Positions 37,811-50,877 of a DNA stretch of 64,000 bases are shown in pieces. Positions within the stretch are counted from its first letter, which is position 1; each line of letters opens with the position of its first letter. The position numbers and the translations under genes are program-made. Origin of the DNA: Otis tarda (lineage: Eukaryota; Chordata; Aves; Otidiformes; Otididae); NCBI GenBank assembly GCA_026413225.1, contig CM048552.1:209139553-209203552 (forward strand), in the 5' to 3' direction. The notes beneath the pieces are model-generated. The model had not been told where the DNA came from and did not search any database. It worked only from the letters and a program-made list of their open reading frames with translations.

Positions 37811-40800
37811 TTTCTTTTTGTAATTCTTTCCTTCATACATTCACCTCATTGAAAGTAAAAAGAATGAAATTACAACAGCAGTATCTCAGAACTTTCTGAA
37901 CAAACTTTTTTCTTTTTCTCCCTCAGTTTTAGCATTTCATTATCCATTTCATCTTAATGTACACTAACGTAACCTTGTCAGCCTTCTGTCTTTAAATTAA
38001 GAGAAATAGCATTTTTATATAAATACAGTATGATATAAGAAACTTTAAATCTTAGATGTATACTCGCAGTATAGGCAAATCCCAATCCATATATATTTCT
38101 TATACCTTATGACCTACTGAATAACACTGCCATAGCAGAACTCCTGGAAGTAATCTAGGAGAGTTTGCCACACTTGTTGAAGGCAGTTCTTTTCAGTACA
38201 AGCTTTGATTAAGCAAAGTAGCTACACACTTTAGTGCTTTTCTGAAGAGAAATCCTCGAAAGTGATAATGAAAAGAAATAAAAGAGCATCCAGAGGGACT
38301 ACCATATTATATTCCAAGCACCACCATAGCAATCTCATTTTAAATGCTTTAAACAGTTTGAAAATACTTTCTACTATTATGGAGATTTTCACAGATGCAT
38401 ATTTAAGGACAAGAAGGACTCCTAGGAGAATTTTGTGTGGCTGCATGCAAAATTTGGGTCATAGACACCCATCCCATAATTCCTAAATGTCATACTTCAG
38501 TAGCTTCAGCAAGAAAATACTCTTTAGAAAAATCATCTAGCCTTTATTTCCACTAAGTATAACCATGAAAAACAGTTGAATCATTAAAAGCTTTTACAAA
38601 GATAAATGTTTAAGTGTATTGGACTATGACATTTCTTTTGATTTAACCTTGACTGAATTGAAAGCATATAGAAAAAATTATGGTGAATGCTAGATCTGAG
38701 CTATACTAATATCTGGCTAACTGCCTCTGCTGTGAAAGCTCTTTCTATTTTAGTAAAATTTTATGCACAAAAGCATTTTCCAGAAACTGATGTAGTATGT
38801 TCAATACATTTTTATACCCAAGCTTAATTACAAAAGCTTTTTCCCAAGCAGAGACTATATTTAATAAACATGCTTATTATTTTCCTTAATGAAAGCAATG
38901 TTTAAAAATTGTAGGTAATCCCATTACACTATACTTCAATTATACAGCCCAGCTCTCCTGCCCTCCTGCTGATATAAGACTACCTCATCTTAGTTTCCAA
39001 TTATATACGTTAAGTCCTTCCAAAACCACCTTCATTATTACACACAGCATGTTTAGCTGTATCAGAGAAAAAGCTGTAATTGGGAAAGAGTAAAATGTAT
39101 CTTCAAGCCTAAGATAATCACAAGAAAAGTTAATTATGTCAATTAAAATAATCTTCTCTCCACTCAACAAATATGACCTATTTGTACAGAGAAACACAGC
39201 AGGACAGGTTCTGACCTCTGATAAACCATGGTGTTTCCTATTCAAGTCATTTTTACCAGAAAGTTCGTGGCAGAGCCAAATTTTGACTTTAAGTTAGATT
39301 GTAATAGAAGAATGGCCAAAAAGGACTATTGGATGAACCCAGGGGAATCCTCTAAAACACAAACCAAAACGTTTCACCTACACACTCAAAATTAAACCTA
39401 AGTATTTCTGTTCCTGGATTAAACTTCTTTCTATTTCTTAAAAGCAGAAAAAGACTACTGATACAAGAGGACTACTGACAGAAAATAACCAGGAAAAGTA
39501 TGAAATTAAAAATGGGAGATACAGGAAGTAAAATCTGCACAGTTACTGCCAATTGTTCTTAGCGAAGAATTTCACCTCAACATCAGGAGGCAAGCAGATT
39601 AAGCTATGAAGGGCTGGCTTTAATTACAGTCACTACCTTGAGTCAGAGCTTTAAATGTTGAAGGTACTGCTGCATACAGCAAAACCAGAGCTGTTCACTC
39701 CAAACAGCATTAGAGAAGGTATCAAACAAGAGGCTCACAGATCCTATAAGTGCGCAAGCCCAAACTTCAGGCCCCCAGGTTGTAGAAGGAAGAGCAAGAT
39801 GTGACGCATCTCTCCTTATTAGCTCTTTCTGATAGTTAATTTTCCTTCCTCTGCACATCATACCTTACTTTGATATTAAACTTGATCAGCCCCAGCCACT
39901 TAGCCACTTTTTAGAATGCACAGAGTTTCAACAGCCTGCTCATTCACATATTTTCACAATATCTAATTGTGATAGAACAGTGATTCACAACACTAATTTT
40001 GCCGTGTTAAGTGTTTTCCATCCCACCTCACAATAACTTATTTAGACCATACTACTTGTGAACATCTCCTAACATATTTGGTGTTGTTGTTCTATGGGCA
40101 CTAAAAATAGAAGTAATATTCTCTGGAGTATTACAACATTTCTACAATGTCACCACAAAACTGCTTTAAGGCAAGCAGTTTTGGTAGTTCTTTGCTTATG
40201 CCAAACTCATATTTCTTTATCTTACAAATTCCTGGCAATTTGCTGTATAAAATTTTAATTTTCAGTTTTCACAGTGAAATGCTGCTTCTTCTAGAAGTTC
40301 CAACCTCTTTCATCTATTTCTTTTACAGAGATTTGTTTTCTCCTTATCATTTGGTGACTTTGTCAGAGAATTGGGATCACTGCCAAAAATGTTTACCTCA
40401 ATTTTGTTTCCAGTCCTAAATTAGATTTCTCCTAAATACTAAATTAGATTATTAATCAGCTAAAATCTAAATCTTCATTATTAATTTACTAGAAACAATA
40501 CAGCAGCTTGTAAAACATTTATGCAGCAGTAAATAGAGAACCACTTTGCAGAGATCACGACATGCTTAATTTACTATGCAACTAAGTATTTAATTACGAA
40601 TAGTAGCAAAGCTGAAGGTGTTTTGTTGAAATTAAACAATGTTTTAACCTATAAAAGTCTGAACTGCATTGTAGGCAGCAATGGTAAATTTCTAAAACAA
40701 GTGGTGGCAAACATACTCCCTTTTTGTGGGGTTTGCCCTCACCAGTTAAGTGAAGAATCATGTACTTGGCTATCCAGTTTTCTGTTTACTGATAGGTCTG

Positions 40801-42883
40801 TTCCTTGCAGTACTTTCAACAGAAACAATTTTAAAATGGCATTTTAAATTAATTTAAAACAGCATGCACTTCACATGTCAGTTAAAATACATAGAATTTT
40901 GATTAAAAAAATCATTATATTCTTTAAAGCAGGTTATTTTTTTTTTGCATTTGCAATATAATAGGCTTGATTCAATGCCTTCCTTGCAAACAGTACCATC
41001 TCTAATTAGACCAATGGCATTTTAACTTTCTTGTGCACGTATACGTAATTTTTTTGTTTCAGATTAAGTTTTCAAAACCTCCTAGGTACAATTTTTAAAA
41101 TGTATTTGCATTTATAGACCCAGATTTGCACTAAAAATTTTGGCTCATGAACAATTTAGGAAATTGCACACAGACCTTTCATAAAGCCATCTCAACATGG
41201 GTATATACTTTCCCATGGTTTTGTTTGGTTTTTTTTTTTAATCTATTCCGTCCTGCTGTCTCACTGACTCAAATAACACGGCTTTCAGAAGAGGAAGGCA
41301 GGGACTATTTTACACTTACGAACAAAGATGAATATGAAGAAGGGAAAGAGCAAAGCGAGATAGGCTGTAGGAAGTTAAGAACAATAACAGCGTGTCCCAT
41401 TTCAAGAGGAAAGCTTTTTCAATAGAATATTACACCAAACAAAATAATGATCAGGCTATCAGTGTAGTTCTGAAAACAAAGAGTAGCAACAGGATCGCTT
41501 TCCCTTAATCTTCAACATCTATTTCAAAACAGCAAATTGATACTTCTTAACTGTCAAGCTGTTTTTATTAACAATATAGAATATCTTGACCTTTTTCTAC
41601 CTTATTAAAGTACATAATGGTCTTGTCAAAAATAATTCACCTAAAATCTTTAGAAAAGTTGTCAGTTAAGAAAACCATAAGCAGGTATACATAACTCATC
41701 AGCTAACTGGAAAACAGTATCATATTTAGAAAACAAGTAAAACACATTTTTCTACATCCTCCTTATGTGTCAGGGCTAAATAATATTACATAAATTGCTA
41801 GAATTCCATGCTATAGCTATTCAAGACTCTAAACAGAATAAAGCAGCATACACTCGGTAGTGGGCATCTCATTTCACCTTAGCATCTAGTATGTTATCCT
41901 AACAATATGACCTTGCTTCTCAAGGTAACTTGTAAGGTCAACTTTAAAAAGTAAGATGAGTGATATCAATGGTATTAATCATTTCACACACAGTTTAAAC
42001 ATCGCTGCATGGAATATGGAGGAAGAAATTAATGGAAGACAGACGGAATTAAATTGGAAAAAAAAATAAACAAACAAACCAACTCTGACTGAAATAGGGA
42101 GTTTTCATGCAAAATTTGCTCTTCATATCCAATTCCAGTTTAATAATGACAAAGTTATTGCACTGCCAAGCCTCGTGACAGGCAGACGATACCTGAGACT
42201 AGATAATACTGGCTAAGATTAATTAATTGTTTAACTAATAGGACAGCTGAACATAACGAGTCACTCAGCATAGTGCTGGTATCATTACTGGTCATTTCAG
42301 AAGAGCTAGGAGTTGTGCAAGCTTCACATATTTCTCTGTATCTAAAGGCTCTCATTTCTCAACAGACTTGCAATATAGGGAGGTGGGAAATGTGGGGAAT
42401 CTTGTTTTGCTGTTTTCTGAAGTATACATAAGCTGTTGGGAAGAGGAAAAAAAAAAAAAGGGAGAGCTTGAGTCTACAGAACAGCTAGTGAATGCTTCTC
42501 ATGACATTTGGGCCTCCTTCCTGGTGGTAAAAAAAACCTCTCATACAGTACATGCTAGCTCATCCCTTGATTCTTCCACATTGCTCATCTGAAGCTGTTA
42601 ACATATATTAAAGTTATAACCAAGCCTTCCTTGACATGCATCAACATTTCAAGTATTGCATGGCAGAGAAAATTTTTTGCACCATAAAAAAAATATGCCT
42701 CCTTTAAAATAAACTGTCTTGAAAATCATATTACATGACAATAATTCAAAATTTTACTAGGGCTGTTTGCACACACACGTCTTTGGCAGGGTGCTTTCCA
42801 GCAGGACCAAGTTACATACGTACCAGCTGCAATGGCCCATACAGTATGTTAAAAAAGTGTAAAGTATAATTTGATAATCTACC
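37811..42883. other. AT-rich unique sequence
   Basis: No gene or transposable element is recognised. A-runs lie near 42452. The open frames are short and unremarkable. Confidence 0.55.
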
Positions 42884-43138
42884 TTAGGAACTAGTGAGAG
42901 AATTTTCATCTCTGTTTTCTCCAGGGACTCTAATGCCAAAGGACAGATTGTTTCTTGTCAGTGTTTCAAACTGATCTCTATTTGCAAACATAGCGTGTGA
43001 TGCCAAATGCAGTTCAGGACGCAAATCAAACAACGATTTTATTATGCGCTGTTTTGAATTGCATATGCAGGACAGAGAGGCAAGTAATGCAAAAAAAACC
43101 CAAAAATTATACTTGCACATCACATGAGCCATTTTCAT
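42884..43138 (-). other. Candidate small secreted-type open frame, 84 codons, unassigned
   Basis: The minus-strand frame runs from ATG at 43138 to a stop at 42884-42886. The N-terminus MKMAHVMCKYNFWVFFALLA, followed by SLSCICNS, has the positive, hydrophobic and small-residue layout of a signal peptide. The remainder (SKQRIIKSLFDLRPELHLA ... RVPGENRDENSLTSS) is polar and unrecognised. A strong splice acceptor (TTTCTTTTCATTTTTGTGCAG) ends at 43153, placing the ATG 15 bases into a putative exon. A donor-like CCTAAG|GTAGATT follows the stop. The two other frames have early stops. It keeps several CpGs in an otherwise CpG-poor region. It could be a lineage-specific secreted peptide, an exon of a longer gene, or chance. 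Confidence 0.22.
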
Positions 43139-43153
43139 AATGTACTTGAACAC

Positions 43154-46100
43154 TGCACAAAAATGAAAAGAAATAAAACAATTCCAATAAAGTAATGAGC
43201 ACCTTATGAATTAAATATTATATTCACAATACTACACACTGAGATTTAATAGAACATGATATATAATGTAGACCAAGTGTGGAAAATCCAACTATATTTA
43301 CGAATAGAGTAGGTATAATACTTTTTCTCTTTAAAAAAAAAAGAAAAGAAAACAAGGAGGAAATGAAAAATTATTTATTGAATGAAAACAGGAAAAATAA
43401 ATTGAGAAAAGTTTTTCTTTGAAAAAACAGAGTAGCTGTAGCTAATGATAATAAACAGATTTATTCATTAGAAGCAGGTCCAAACTGATTCCATTTGAGT
43501 CACAGAATGGGCACTCAGAGTAGCAATTAATACAACCATCAGCATGGCAGTTGCTTTCTCAATGTCTTCCTCTTCACCTTGGTTTTGTTCTTAACCAAAC
43601 AAGATGAAATTTCAACTGGAAAAAGTTACCTAACCTGTTTCTAAGATGATCACAACACTGGCTAAATCAGTAAAGGAAAAATTGTTTAAAGTGACATGCT
43701 GTAGACACCTATGGATTATGAAATTGAGACTCTGTTGTACCTGGCAGGCAAAACTATACCACAGTGTGTATGCCAGGATGACTACACATGAGGGAATGAG
43801 AAGAAGTATTCCCAATATATGGCAAGCAACTAAGATTAAATTAAAGTCTTCTTAGATTAAATTGGAGCGAAAGAGAGAAGATATTCTGTTCTTTACAAAA
43901 AGCTCACCTATAGCTTATTAACAGATATTTCTTTAATGAACAAAAGCTAATTTGAACAGGAGTACCCCTTATTGCTCATTAATTGCTACAGGTAGGTGTT
44001 TGGCCTGTGCAGATGGAATGGGCGAGCCAAACAAGAGCAAAACCCCTCACAGATTAAAAAAAAAAAAAAAAAAAATTACATTGAAAGAATGCATTGCAAA
44101 GGATTAACTTCAGTAGTTTACTGTTGATCAGTACCTTTTTTTCAAGATCAGTTGAATTTATTTATTATTATTATGGTGATTGTGAGGTGGAAGTGAGTTA
44201 TAAGCATAATAAATCTCTACTTAAGCAGCTTATCCCTACTGTTATATATTAATCCTGGCACATAAGGGATTATAACCAAGTGCAAATAAATTAAAAAAAA
44301 AAAAAAAGTTGAGTAGCTAGAGTAGCTGTATGTTTCTGGATTAAACCAGATTAAATCACAATACAACAAAATGTCTTAGAATTCCAACTGCATTGTGCTG
44401 CAGCAAAAGGCACAGCGAGCTCTGGATTCAGGAACACTTGTATATTTTTCCCCACAGTTACGTGTGAAAAAGTAAGATCTCTCCACAAAACTGTAAAATA
44501 GAGCACTTACAAAGTCCATTTGAAAAATTCCTCCAGGGGTCCGAGATAGCTCCCATATCTATTTGAACAAATTAGTTCTACAAGTAAGTGACGCACTTTT
44601 GTCATACCATTGAACCCGGTCAACACGGGCCCTCCTTTGACCAAATACAAATAAAACTACCCACCCGCCCTTAGACCGTGTGGCAGCTACATGAGATGTC
44701 CCTTAGAGACGCAGTCATTTCACCTTTAGCCAAAGCAATAAGTAGACCTGCAAGTTTTATCACTTCATCACAACCCCAGTGGACTGGAAATAATTTGGTA
44801 AGCTCTGGTTTGAAAGAGAGCACTTGTTAAGAAATCTAAGCTACACTTGCAAATATTGAAGTAAACAGAGAATTTATATTGTTTAGAATTGAGTGTATAT
44901 ACATATATAAAATAATGTAAGGAAAAATGTGTTTACCTGATATTATGTTTTACAATTTCTTAATCACATAGTTTCTATTCTATGTTGTGAGTAATTACTA
45001 TTACAAATGAAAAGTTAGAATGATGGAATCATAGATTCCTTCTTACCTCTTTCAAATTAAATTTCTGGGCAGCTACCTGTAAACAAAATAAAAACGAAAC
45101 AAAAATACAAGTCTAGAACAGCCTACTCTACCATTACAATTAAATACATTAAAATACAGATATGAGAAAGATCTGGATATCAAGTGTCATCTTGACATGA
45201 AGACCGAATTGTCACTATTGCCAGGACACTGGCAGAATTATTATTAAATATGCCTGCATTTACAGACTTTTTTTTTTTGTTACACATCCCAGTTTTGTTA
45301 ACCTCTTAAGGCAAAATTTCCTCTCTTTTTGCAAATATTTCTTTGTAGGCTTCCAGTCTACCAACCATACTCAATTTACCCAAAACGACTCTAAATCCAG
45401 GCACAGAGAACAAAAAACCATCTGGTGGACTATATCGAACTTATCTAGTCTGCACTACACTACATTTAAAAACTACTCACTTAAATTGACACTGTTGAGT
45501 TTGTGAATGTCACTTATGGGTAATCTTTATTTTTATTTACAATTGATAGTCCAGAAACCTCATGTTATTTGTATAATTACATATACGGCTATTTTTAAAA
45601 GTTAAAGTGATTCTGTCTTGAATTATGAAATTAATACATGAGTTAAACTGGAATGATAAGCTAAATCTTCTGGGGTAAAACTTACATATTTTCAAATATA
45701 GGACATCAGTTCTTAGAACTGATAACACCATAAGAGCACTTTGATATCTAAAAGCTAGAAAGGGAATTCTAACAATATTATTCTGTAAAATGATGGTGAA
45801 AGTCAACTCATTTAAACACTTCACATGGCTCCTGTTGTTTTGCTCCCAAAAATAATGCACAAAGAGGAACTTCGATTGTGGCCTTCAGATGTAAAAACTC
45901 AACATGCCTAATTCTAACAGTGTCTGAAATTTGGGTCTTACGGTTGAAACATGTTCCACTTCTGAACAAGTAGAAAAAACAGTATTCAGCTTTCCCAAAG
46001 AAATTAAATTATAGGGTGACTTTGGCAAGTCTTTCCTCACTTTTGATATTAAGCATTGAAACCCAAATTCTATCGATAGAGTGAAGCATTATTAGAAACC

Positions 46101-46860
46101 TTTTCACACTGGTTTAGCTCACCCTCTCAGATCACCATGATTAATTGCTCAGTTACTTTTCTGTACCTCTTCCAATCATTTAGAGTACTTATTTTTATAG
46201 CATAACCATATGCAGTTAATGTCTCTTGATTTCTGCTTGATTGTGGTTTAATGAGAAAAATTCAAGACATCAATCTTTGCCTTAAGTTATTCTAGTTCCG
46301 ATGTTCAATGATCACGTTTACTCTCATAACAATAATACTTTCATGTGACAAACTCAAAGCATTTTAGTAACTTTAATGAAACAAGTAAGAGCAGAGCTGC
46401 CTTGAAAGGAGTTCAGTTGTTTTCAGGCAATATTAGCGGCAGCATTCCCTGTACACTAAATATCTCGCTACTTGAGGGCAAGAGTAATACTAACAATCAA
46501 GCCAAGACAACCAGATTGAGATAGAACTTGTAGATTGCAACTGCAATATGTGCTGGAAAGAGTTTATGATCCAGTCTAATAAAAACAATAAAGTATAAGG
46601 AACTTTGTCATGCTTGAGTTCCGTGGAAAAATGAGAACATTAAGAGCCATTAATAGGCATTATCCTGTTTTAATTATAAAGAAAATAAGTTTTAGCCAGG
46701 ACTGGTTGGAAAAAACACCGTTCATTTTTCCAAAGTTTTAAGGTTTTTCAAAATATTTTGTTCCATTTCTGAATTAAAATAAAAGGCTTTTCACAAAAAT
46801 ATGACTTAAAAATACTAATGCACACTACTTAAAAGAACCATTCTCATCATGGTTAGGATA
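43154..46860. other. AT-rich unique sequence
   Basis: Contains A20 (44056-44075), A15 (44293-44307) and a short (TTA)n near 44156-44174. A locally CpG-rich patch lies at 44540-44710. An exon-like 48-base segment lies at 44511-44558 on the minus strand. No gene or transposable element is recognised. Confidence 0.5.
44511..44558 (-). other. Exon-like segment (48 bp), unassigned
   Basis: On the minus strand it is bounded by an acceptor ending GTTCAAATAG and a strong donor ACTTT|GTAAGTGCTC. It holds exactly 16 codons (IWELSRTPGGIFQMDF) in the phase that would follow the exon-like segment at 50402-50500. All three frames are open, which weakens the case. Confidence 0.12.
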
Positions 46861-47690
46861 CCTAAGGCTGCCGTTCATCCAGTTCTTCCCAGATGTCTAC
46901 TCTACTGTCCAGATGAAATTTTAACAATAGGAGATCATGTCTGGGTTTTAGAAACCTAATGTCCACCAGGAAGTCCTGAAGGTATGTGTGTGAGTCAACG
47001 AGACTCATCTGACCACAGCCTCCATGGAAATGCCAAGCTGGAGGGGAAGCAAGGACTGGAAATGCAGGCCAGGAGCAGCAGTGCTGGCACTCAACAGCAG
47101 GCACCGGTTAGAGAGATGAGAAAACAAGCTCAGAAGCTACCCCAGGTTCTAGTGAGAACAGATCCACCTCCTCCCTTTGGTGTCCCATCTCTTTGCCACT
47201 TATTAGCACCCTTTAACCTTTCCCTTTGCCTTCATCAAGCCCAAAAAGATATTCTCCAGTACAGGGCAAGTTGTGGCTCCTGACAGCCCCTAGTCCTTGT
47301 GTTGCAGGGCTCACAGTATCAAGAAGCATGTCCCACTCGTTTTGGGGTGATCTGTATGCCAGCTCTCCCAGAGCAAGGACTGCCATATTCAGGTACGGGA
47401 GATGGGGAGCTGGGAGGTATGGGGAGCTGGGATCTTCAGCTTAGGAAAAGATGGAGAACTCTGGAGAAGCTGGGGGCCAAGCACTTTGGAGCACACCCAC
47501 ATCACTACAACCAGACATGCTCATACAGGTGTGGCGCGCACACACGAGCACCACACAGTAACATTAATGCCTTCTTAGCTCTTTCCACAAAGGACTGCCC
47601 CAATCATCCTCCTTTCTCTTGCCTTTGTATGCACCTCCTGGCACTGGATTCTCTGTTTTGCACCTTGGAAACTCTGCTTCTCTAAATAGT
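46861..47690. other. GC-richer patch, no recognised gene
   Basis: Composition rises above the surroundings and open frames become longer on both strands (minus 46862-47104, plus 47299-47685). A plus-strand acceptor (CCTTGTGTTGCAG) and a donor (TTCAG|GTACGGG) bound an 85-base open segment at 47308-47392. An 18-base imperfect tandem duplication follows at 47399-47434. None resembles a known protein or repeat. Confidence 0.35.
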
Positions 47691-48692
47691 CACCTGGGAG
47701 ATCAAGGTTTAAGTCCTCCCTCTGTACAATTCAGGCCCAAAGTTCTGACATTTTAAGGAAGAGCACCGTCAGGTTGTGCATACGTGTCTGTGCACACCCA
47801 AGTCCATGCTATAACCCTCTTCTGTCATGTCCTCCCCCAATTTTCTTCCTGGTCCTAAGAAAACAAATAGGCTCATACAAAATTTCTGCTTCTTAGAAAT
47901 ATTGCTTAAAAAAATTCTTGACTTGTACTTGTCCAAAGAAGCTAATAGAAAAATCTGATACAGAGCCAAACTCTTCTGATCCCCGCTATGCAGATTTTAA
48001 CTACAAGAATTTCTTTTTCCATCTATAGGTATAAGAAATCATCACTGTATGTTATTACCTCCAAAAGCACATTAAGAAAATAATATTTAATTCAAATCAC
48101 GCACGTAGAGAAAAAGTTAATTATTCTTCCAGAAAAAAGATATGTAAGGTAAAACTGTGTAACAAATGTGATTATTCAACCGTTACACAAAAAAAAGAGA
48201 GAGAGTGAGAAAACAAAACCAAAACAAGCCATGCAGTTAAATGTTATTTTTAATTTTTTTTCTGATGGACCTATTTTCATATTTGTGTTCTCCTGTTACC
48301 AAGGTACTCTACTGAAGATGTCAGTGTTGATCAGCTTCCAATCATCAATAGCATTTACTGAAATAGCATCCTGCTCGGAATGGGATTTTCTGTCTTTGCT
48401 GGAGTACACCATTGATTTATAGGGGGAGCGAGGGGGGGGAAGCACTTACTGTGGAATAAAGCTCCAAGAAAGAAATTTTATTTTGTATATAAGACAATAA
48501 GTAAGCATTTTACAAAATGTTTCTTGCATACTTATTGTCTCCTTGCCAAACCAAAATTCCCTGCAAATATGCTAATAGGATGCTCAAGAAATGTTCAAAA
48601 TAAGCTTTTGTCTAAAAATTATGAGGTATGGCTTCAAAGCTTGAATTGCATAGACCTCAGTTGCCTTGATTATTTTGAAAGTCTTCTAAAGC

Positions 48693-48736
48693 TGAATAAG
48701 TAGAATTATAATAATGAATAAGTAGAATTACAATAA
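48693..48736 (+). repeat. 22-bp tandem duplication
   Basis: Adjacent units TGAATAAGTAGAATTATAAT.. and TGAATAAGTAGAATTACAAT.. are 22 bases each with one mismatch. Confidence 0.95.
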
Positions 48737-48898
48737 TTTATACAGAAATATTTCAAATACCTTCAGAAAAAAAAAAAAAAAGACACAACATTTTTAAAGC
48801 ATTATTTTAGTCTAGGTTACAAAACTCTATAGAGAGAAGAATGTATTTTCTTAGTGAATACTCCAGCACTGTTTTATGAAATTTTTCAAGGTTATTGG

Positions 48899-48940
48899 AA
48901 TAATATATACACATACTTTAATAATATATACACATACTTT
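48899..48940 (+). repeat. Perfect 21-bp tandem duplication
   Basis: Two adjacent identical copies of a 21-base unit beginning AATAATATATACACATACTT. Confidence 0.97.
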
Positions 48941-50401
48941 AAACAGCCCATACTAAATCCGTTTTTAAAGCTGCTGAGTGAGCCCCGCTGTGTCAGGAGT
49001 GGAATGTGTCCACTCATCCTGCCTCTGTCATCCTGAGGAAGCCTGAAAGCAAACGTTCCTCTGGAGGGAGCCCCTCAGGACTAAGGAAGATCCAGTCTGC
49101 AACTTTTTTTCCTCGCATAGCAACACACAGACAGCAGGAGTGTTTATATGATGCCCTCTTTGTTAAAATATGATTAATGACAAAGAAAGTTTGACAGTCC
49201 CACGTATAGCTATCTGCATATTTATTTTCCTTTATGCATACGATGTGAAATACATAAATCACTGTTGGGTAACTTCCCAATGGCTTGGACATTTAAATTT
49301 CAAAATTACCACACAGCACCTTTTTAACCACCGGGAATATTTTGCAGAAAAAGCAAATCTCTGCCCATTCTCCCCTCCCCAACCATAAATATAATGTATT
49401 TTTGCTAACAAATTTCTCGAGGTGAAGAGCTTTCCAGTTACAGAGGAATACAGGCAATGGATAATTACTTAGTGGATTGGTGGCTGTACTATATAGAATA
49501 AGACATATCAAAGAAATAATAAAGCAACCCATTTATAAATTCTTTGACTACATCAAAGACAGCAAGGAAAAAAGGAAGCCATCATTATCAGACTAATGAG
49601 GTAACTTTATAACATCACATTGAAGTTTTTTCCCCCAATCTAATACTGAGTTTATAAAGAGGAATTAGTCCCATTTTTAAAATGGTTTATATGTTAATTT
49701 AGACAATCTGGAATGCTTTCTACATTTAGAACAAAAGGGAATTGCCTTGATACCCCCTAACTATCATTACTGCAAATTCTAAGACAATTTCAGTTTTTCT
49801 CATGGAGAAAGAAGGAAGAAGAATCCTACCTACCAGGACTTCCAGAAAACAGCTGGTTAAATGTAGTTAAATTTTATGAGAAGAAAAATAATGAGAGTAC
49901 TGACTATTTTTACATACTTATTTTTTTAAATAAAAGGGACCCACGCTGCAACAGTTTCAACAAGTATCATGAACAAAATTCCCAAACCTTATAAATGCTT
50001 AGCATGTTATTACATTCTCATTGGTCCCACAGTAGAAAAAAAAAATATACAAGGAGCAGACAATCAACGGCTGTTTAAGAGTCTAATATTGCACTAGTAA
50101 AAATAATGCAGCACAGCAACAAGTTCAGTGGAGTGGTCCCTTAACACACAACATACCAGATGTACAGCTGTTTATCTTGAAAAAAAAAAAAAAATAAAAA
50201 AGGGCATAAAGACTTTTGAAAGGATCTTCTCCCTGGTATTTAATAACTAGTATGCAAAGTATTCAAGGATTCTTGCATGAAATCATGAATAGCAATCGGT
50301 CGTTTTTCAGGGTATTAAAGAAAGCTAACCAGACACACAACAGGATGCCAGCATGCAGCTTGCATGAGACATAAGGCTTTATATTCCCACTAGGAACATA
50401 C

Positions 50402-50500
50402 CTTCTCTGCTTTTGCTTTCCTGGCGTTATGCACAAACCTGCGTCCCAGCTTCTTGGCATACCAGATAGAAGCAAACATTGTAGTGATGAAGATTTCAGC
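50402..50500 (-). other. Candidate coding exon (99 bp, phase 0/0), gene unknown
   Basis: On the minus strand an acceptor with a long T/GT-rich tract ending GCATATTCAG precedes 50500. A donor GAGAAG|GTATGTTCC follows 50402. In the frame starting at the first base all 33 codons are open, giving a hydrophobic start (AEIFITTMFASIWYAKKLG) and a basic end (RRFVHNARKAKAEK). It has CpGs and higher GC than its flanks. It would follow the segment at 50878-50974 across a 377-base intron in matching phase. I do not recognise the peptide. The alternatives are a non-coding transcript or a false exon. Confidence 0.28.
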
Positions 50501-50514
50501 CTGAATATGCAGCA

Positions 50515-50549
<35 letters not shown>

Positions 50550-50877
50550 CCCCAAAACCAAAAAAACTTCCCTCACAACTGAGATACAAATCTAATGCCG
50601 GTTAAGGTCTCTCAACTACGCTGTTGCTTTGTCCGGTCCTCTCATGCTGCCTTCTGGAAAAAAAAAAAAAAAACCCAAAAAAAAACCACCCAGTGTGGCC
50701 AGTCTGCAGGTGTATTTACATACTGCCAGCAGGAAGTCCAGGGTGAGGCATCTTTGCATCCAGCTCACATCCAGTCTGCTAAGTGCCTGTCTGCAGTTCT
50801 TTAGCACTGTCACCACAAACTACATATGTGTCAGTATGAAAGGAAGCTGCAGTAAACTACTGTAGCAGACAGCTCAC
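50501..50877. repeat. A-rich and CA simple-repeat stretches
   Basis: (CA)n followed by a long A-run lies at about 50510-50549. A second A-rich run lies at about 50658-50687. Read on the minus strand these are T-rich tracts, and the first forms the pyrimidine tract of the acceptor at 50501. Confidence 0.8.

Larger units (their letters stand above)
47691..50401. other. AT-rich unique sequence with short tandem duplications
   Basis: Holds two 21-22 bp tandem duplications (listed separately) and A-runs at 48767-48781 and 50181-50195. No gene or transposable element is recognised. Confidence 0.55.

Noticed and set aside
37295..37840. 181-codon minus-strand open frame
   Set aside because: Antisense to a plus-strand CR1 fragment. 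The same kind of shadow occurs at 8208-8507, 20576-20941 and 32470-32915.
44600..44700. Possible nuclear copy of mitochondrial DNA, because of C-rich strings such as CAACACGGGCCC
   Set aside because: I could not match it to any mitochondrial gene order or tRNA, and the flanks show no mitochondrial character.
46862..47104. 80-codon minus-strand frame as a conserved protein
   Set aside because: The C-terminal part looks protein-like, but no family is recognised and there is no ATG with signal support. It is kept only as part of the GC-rich block finding.
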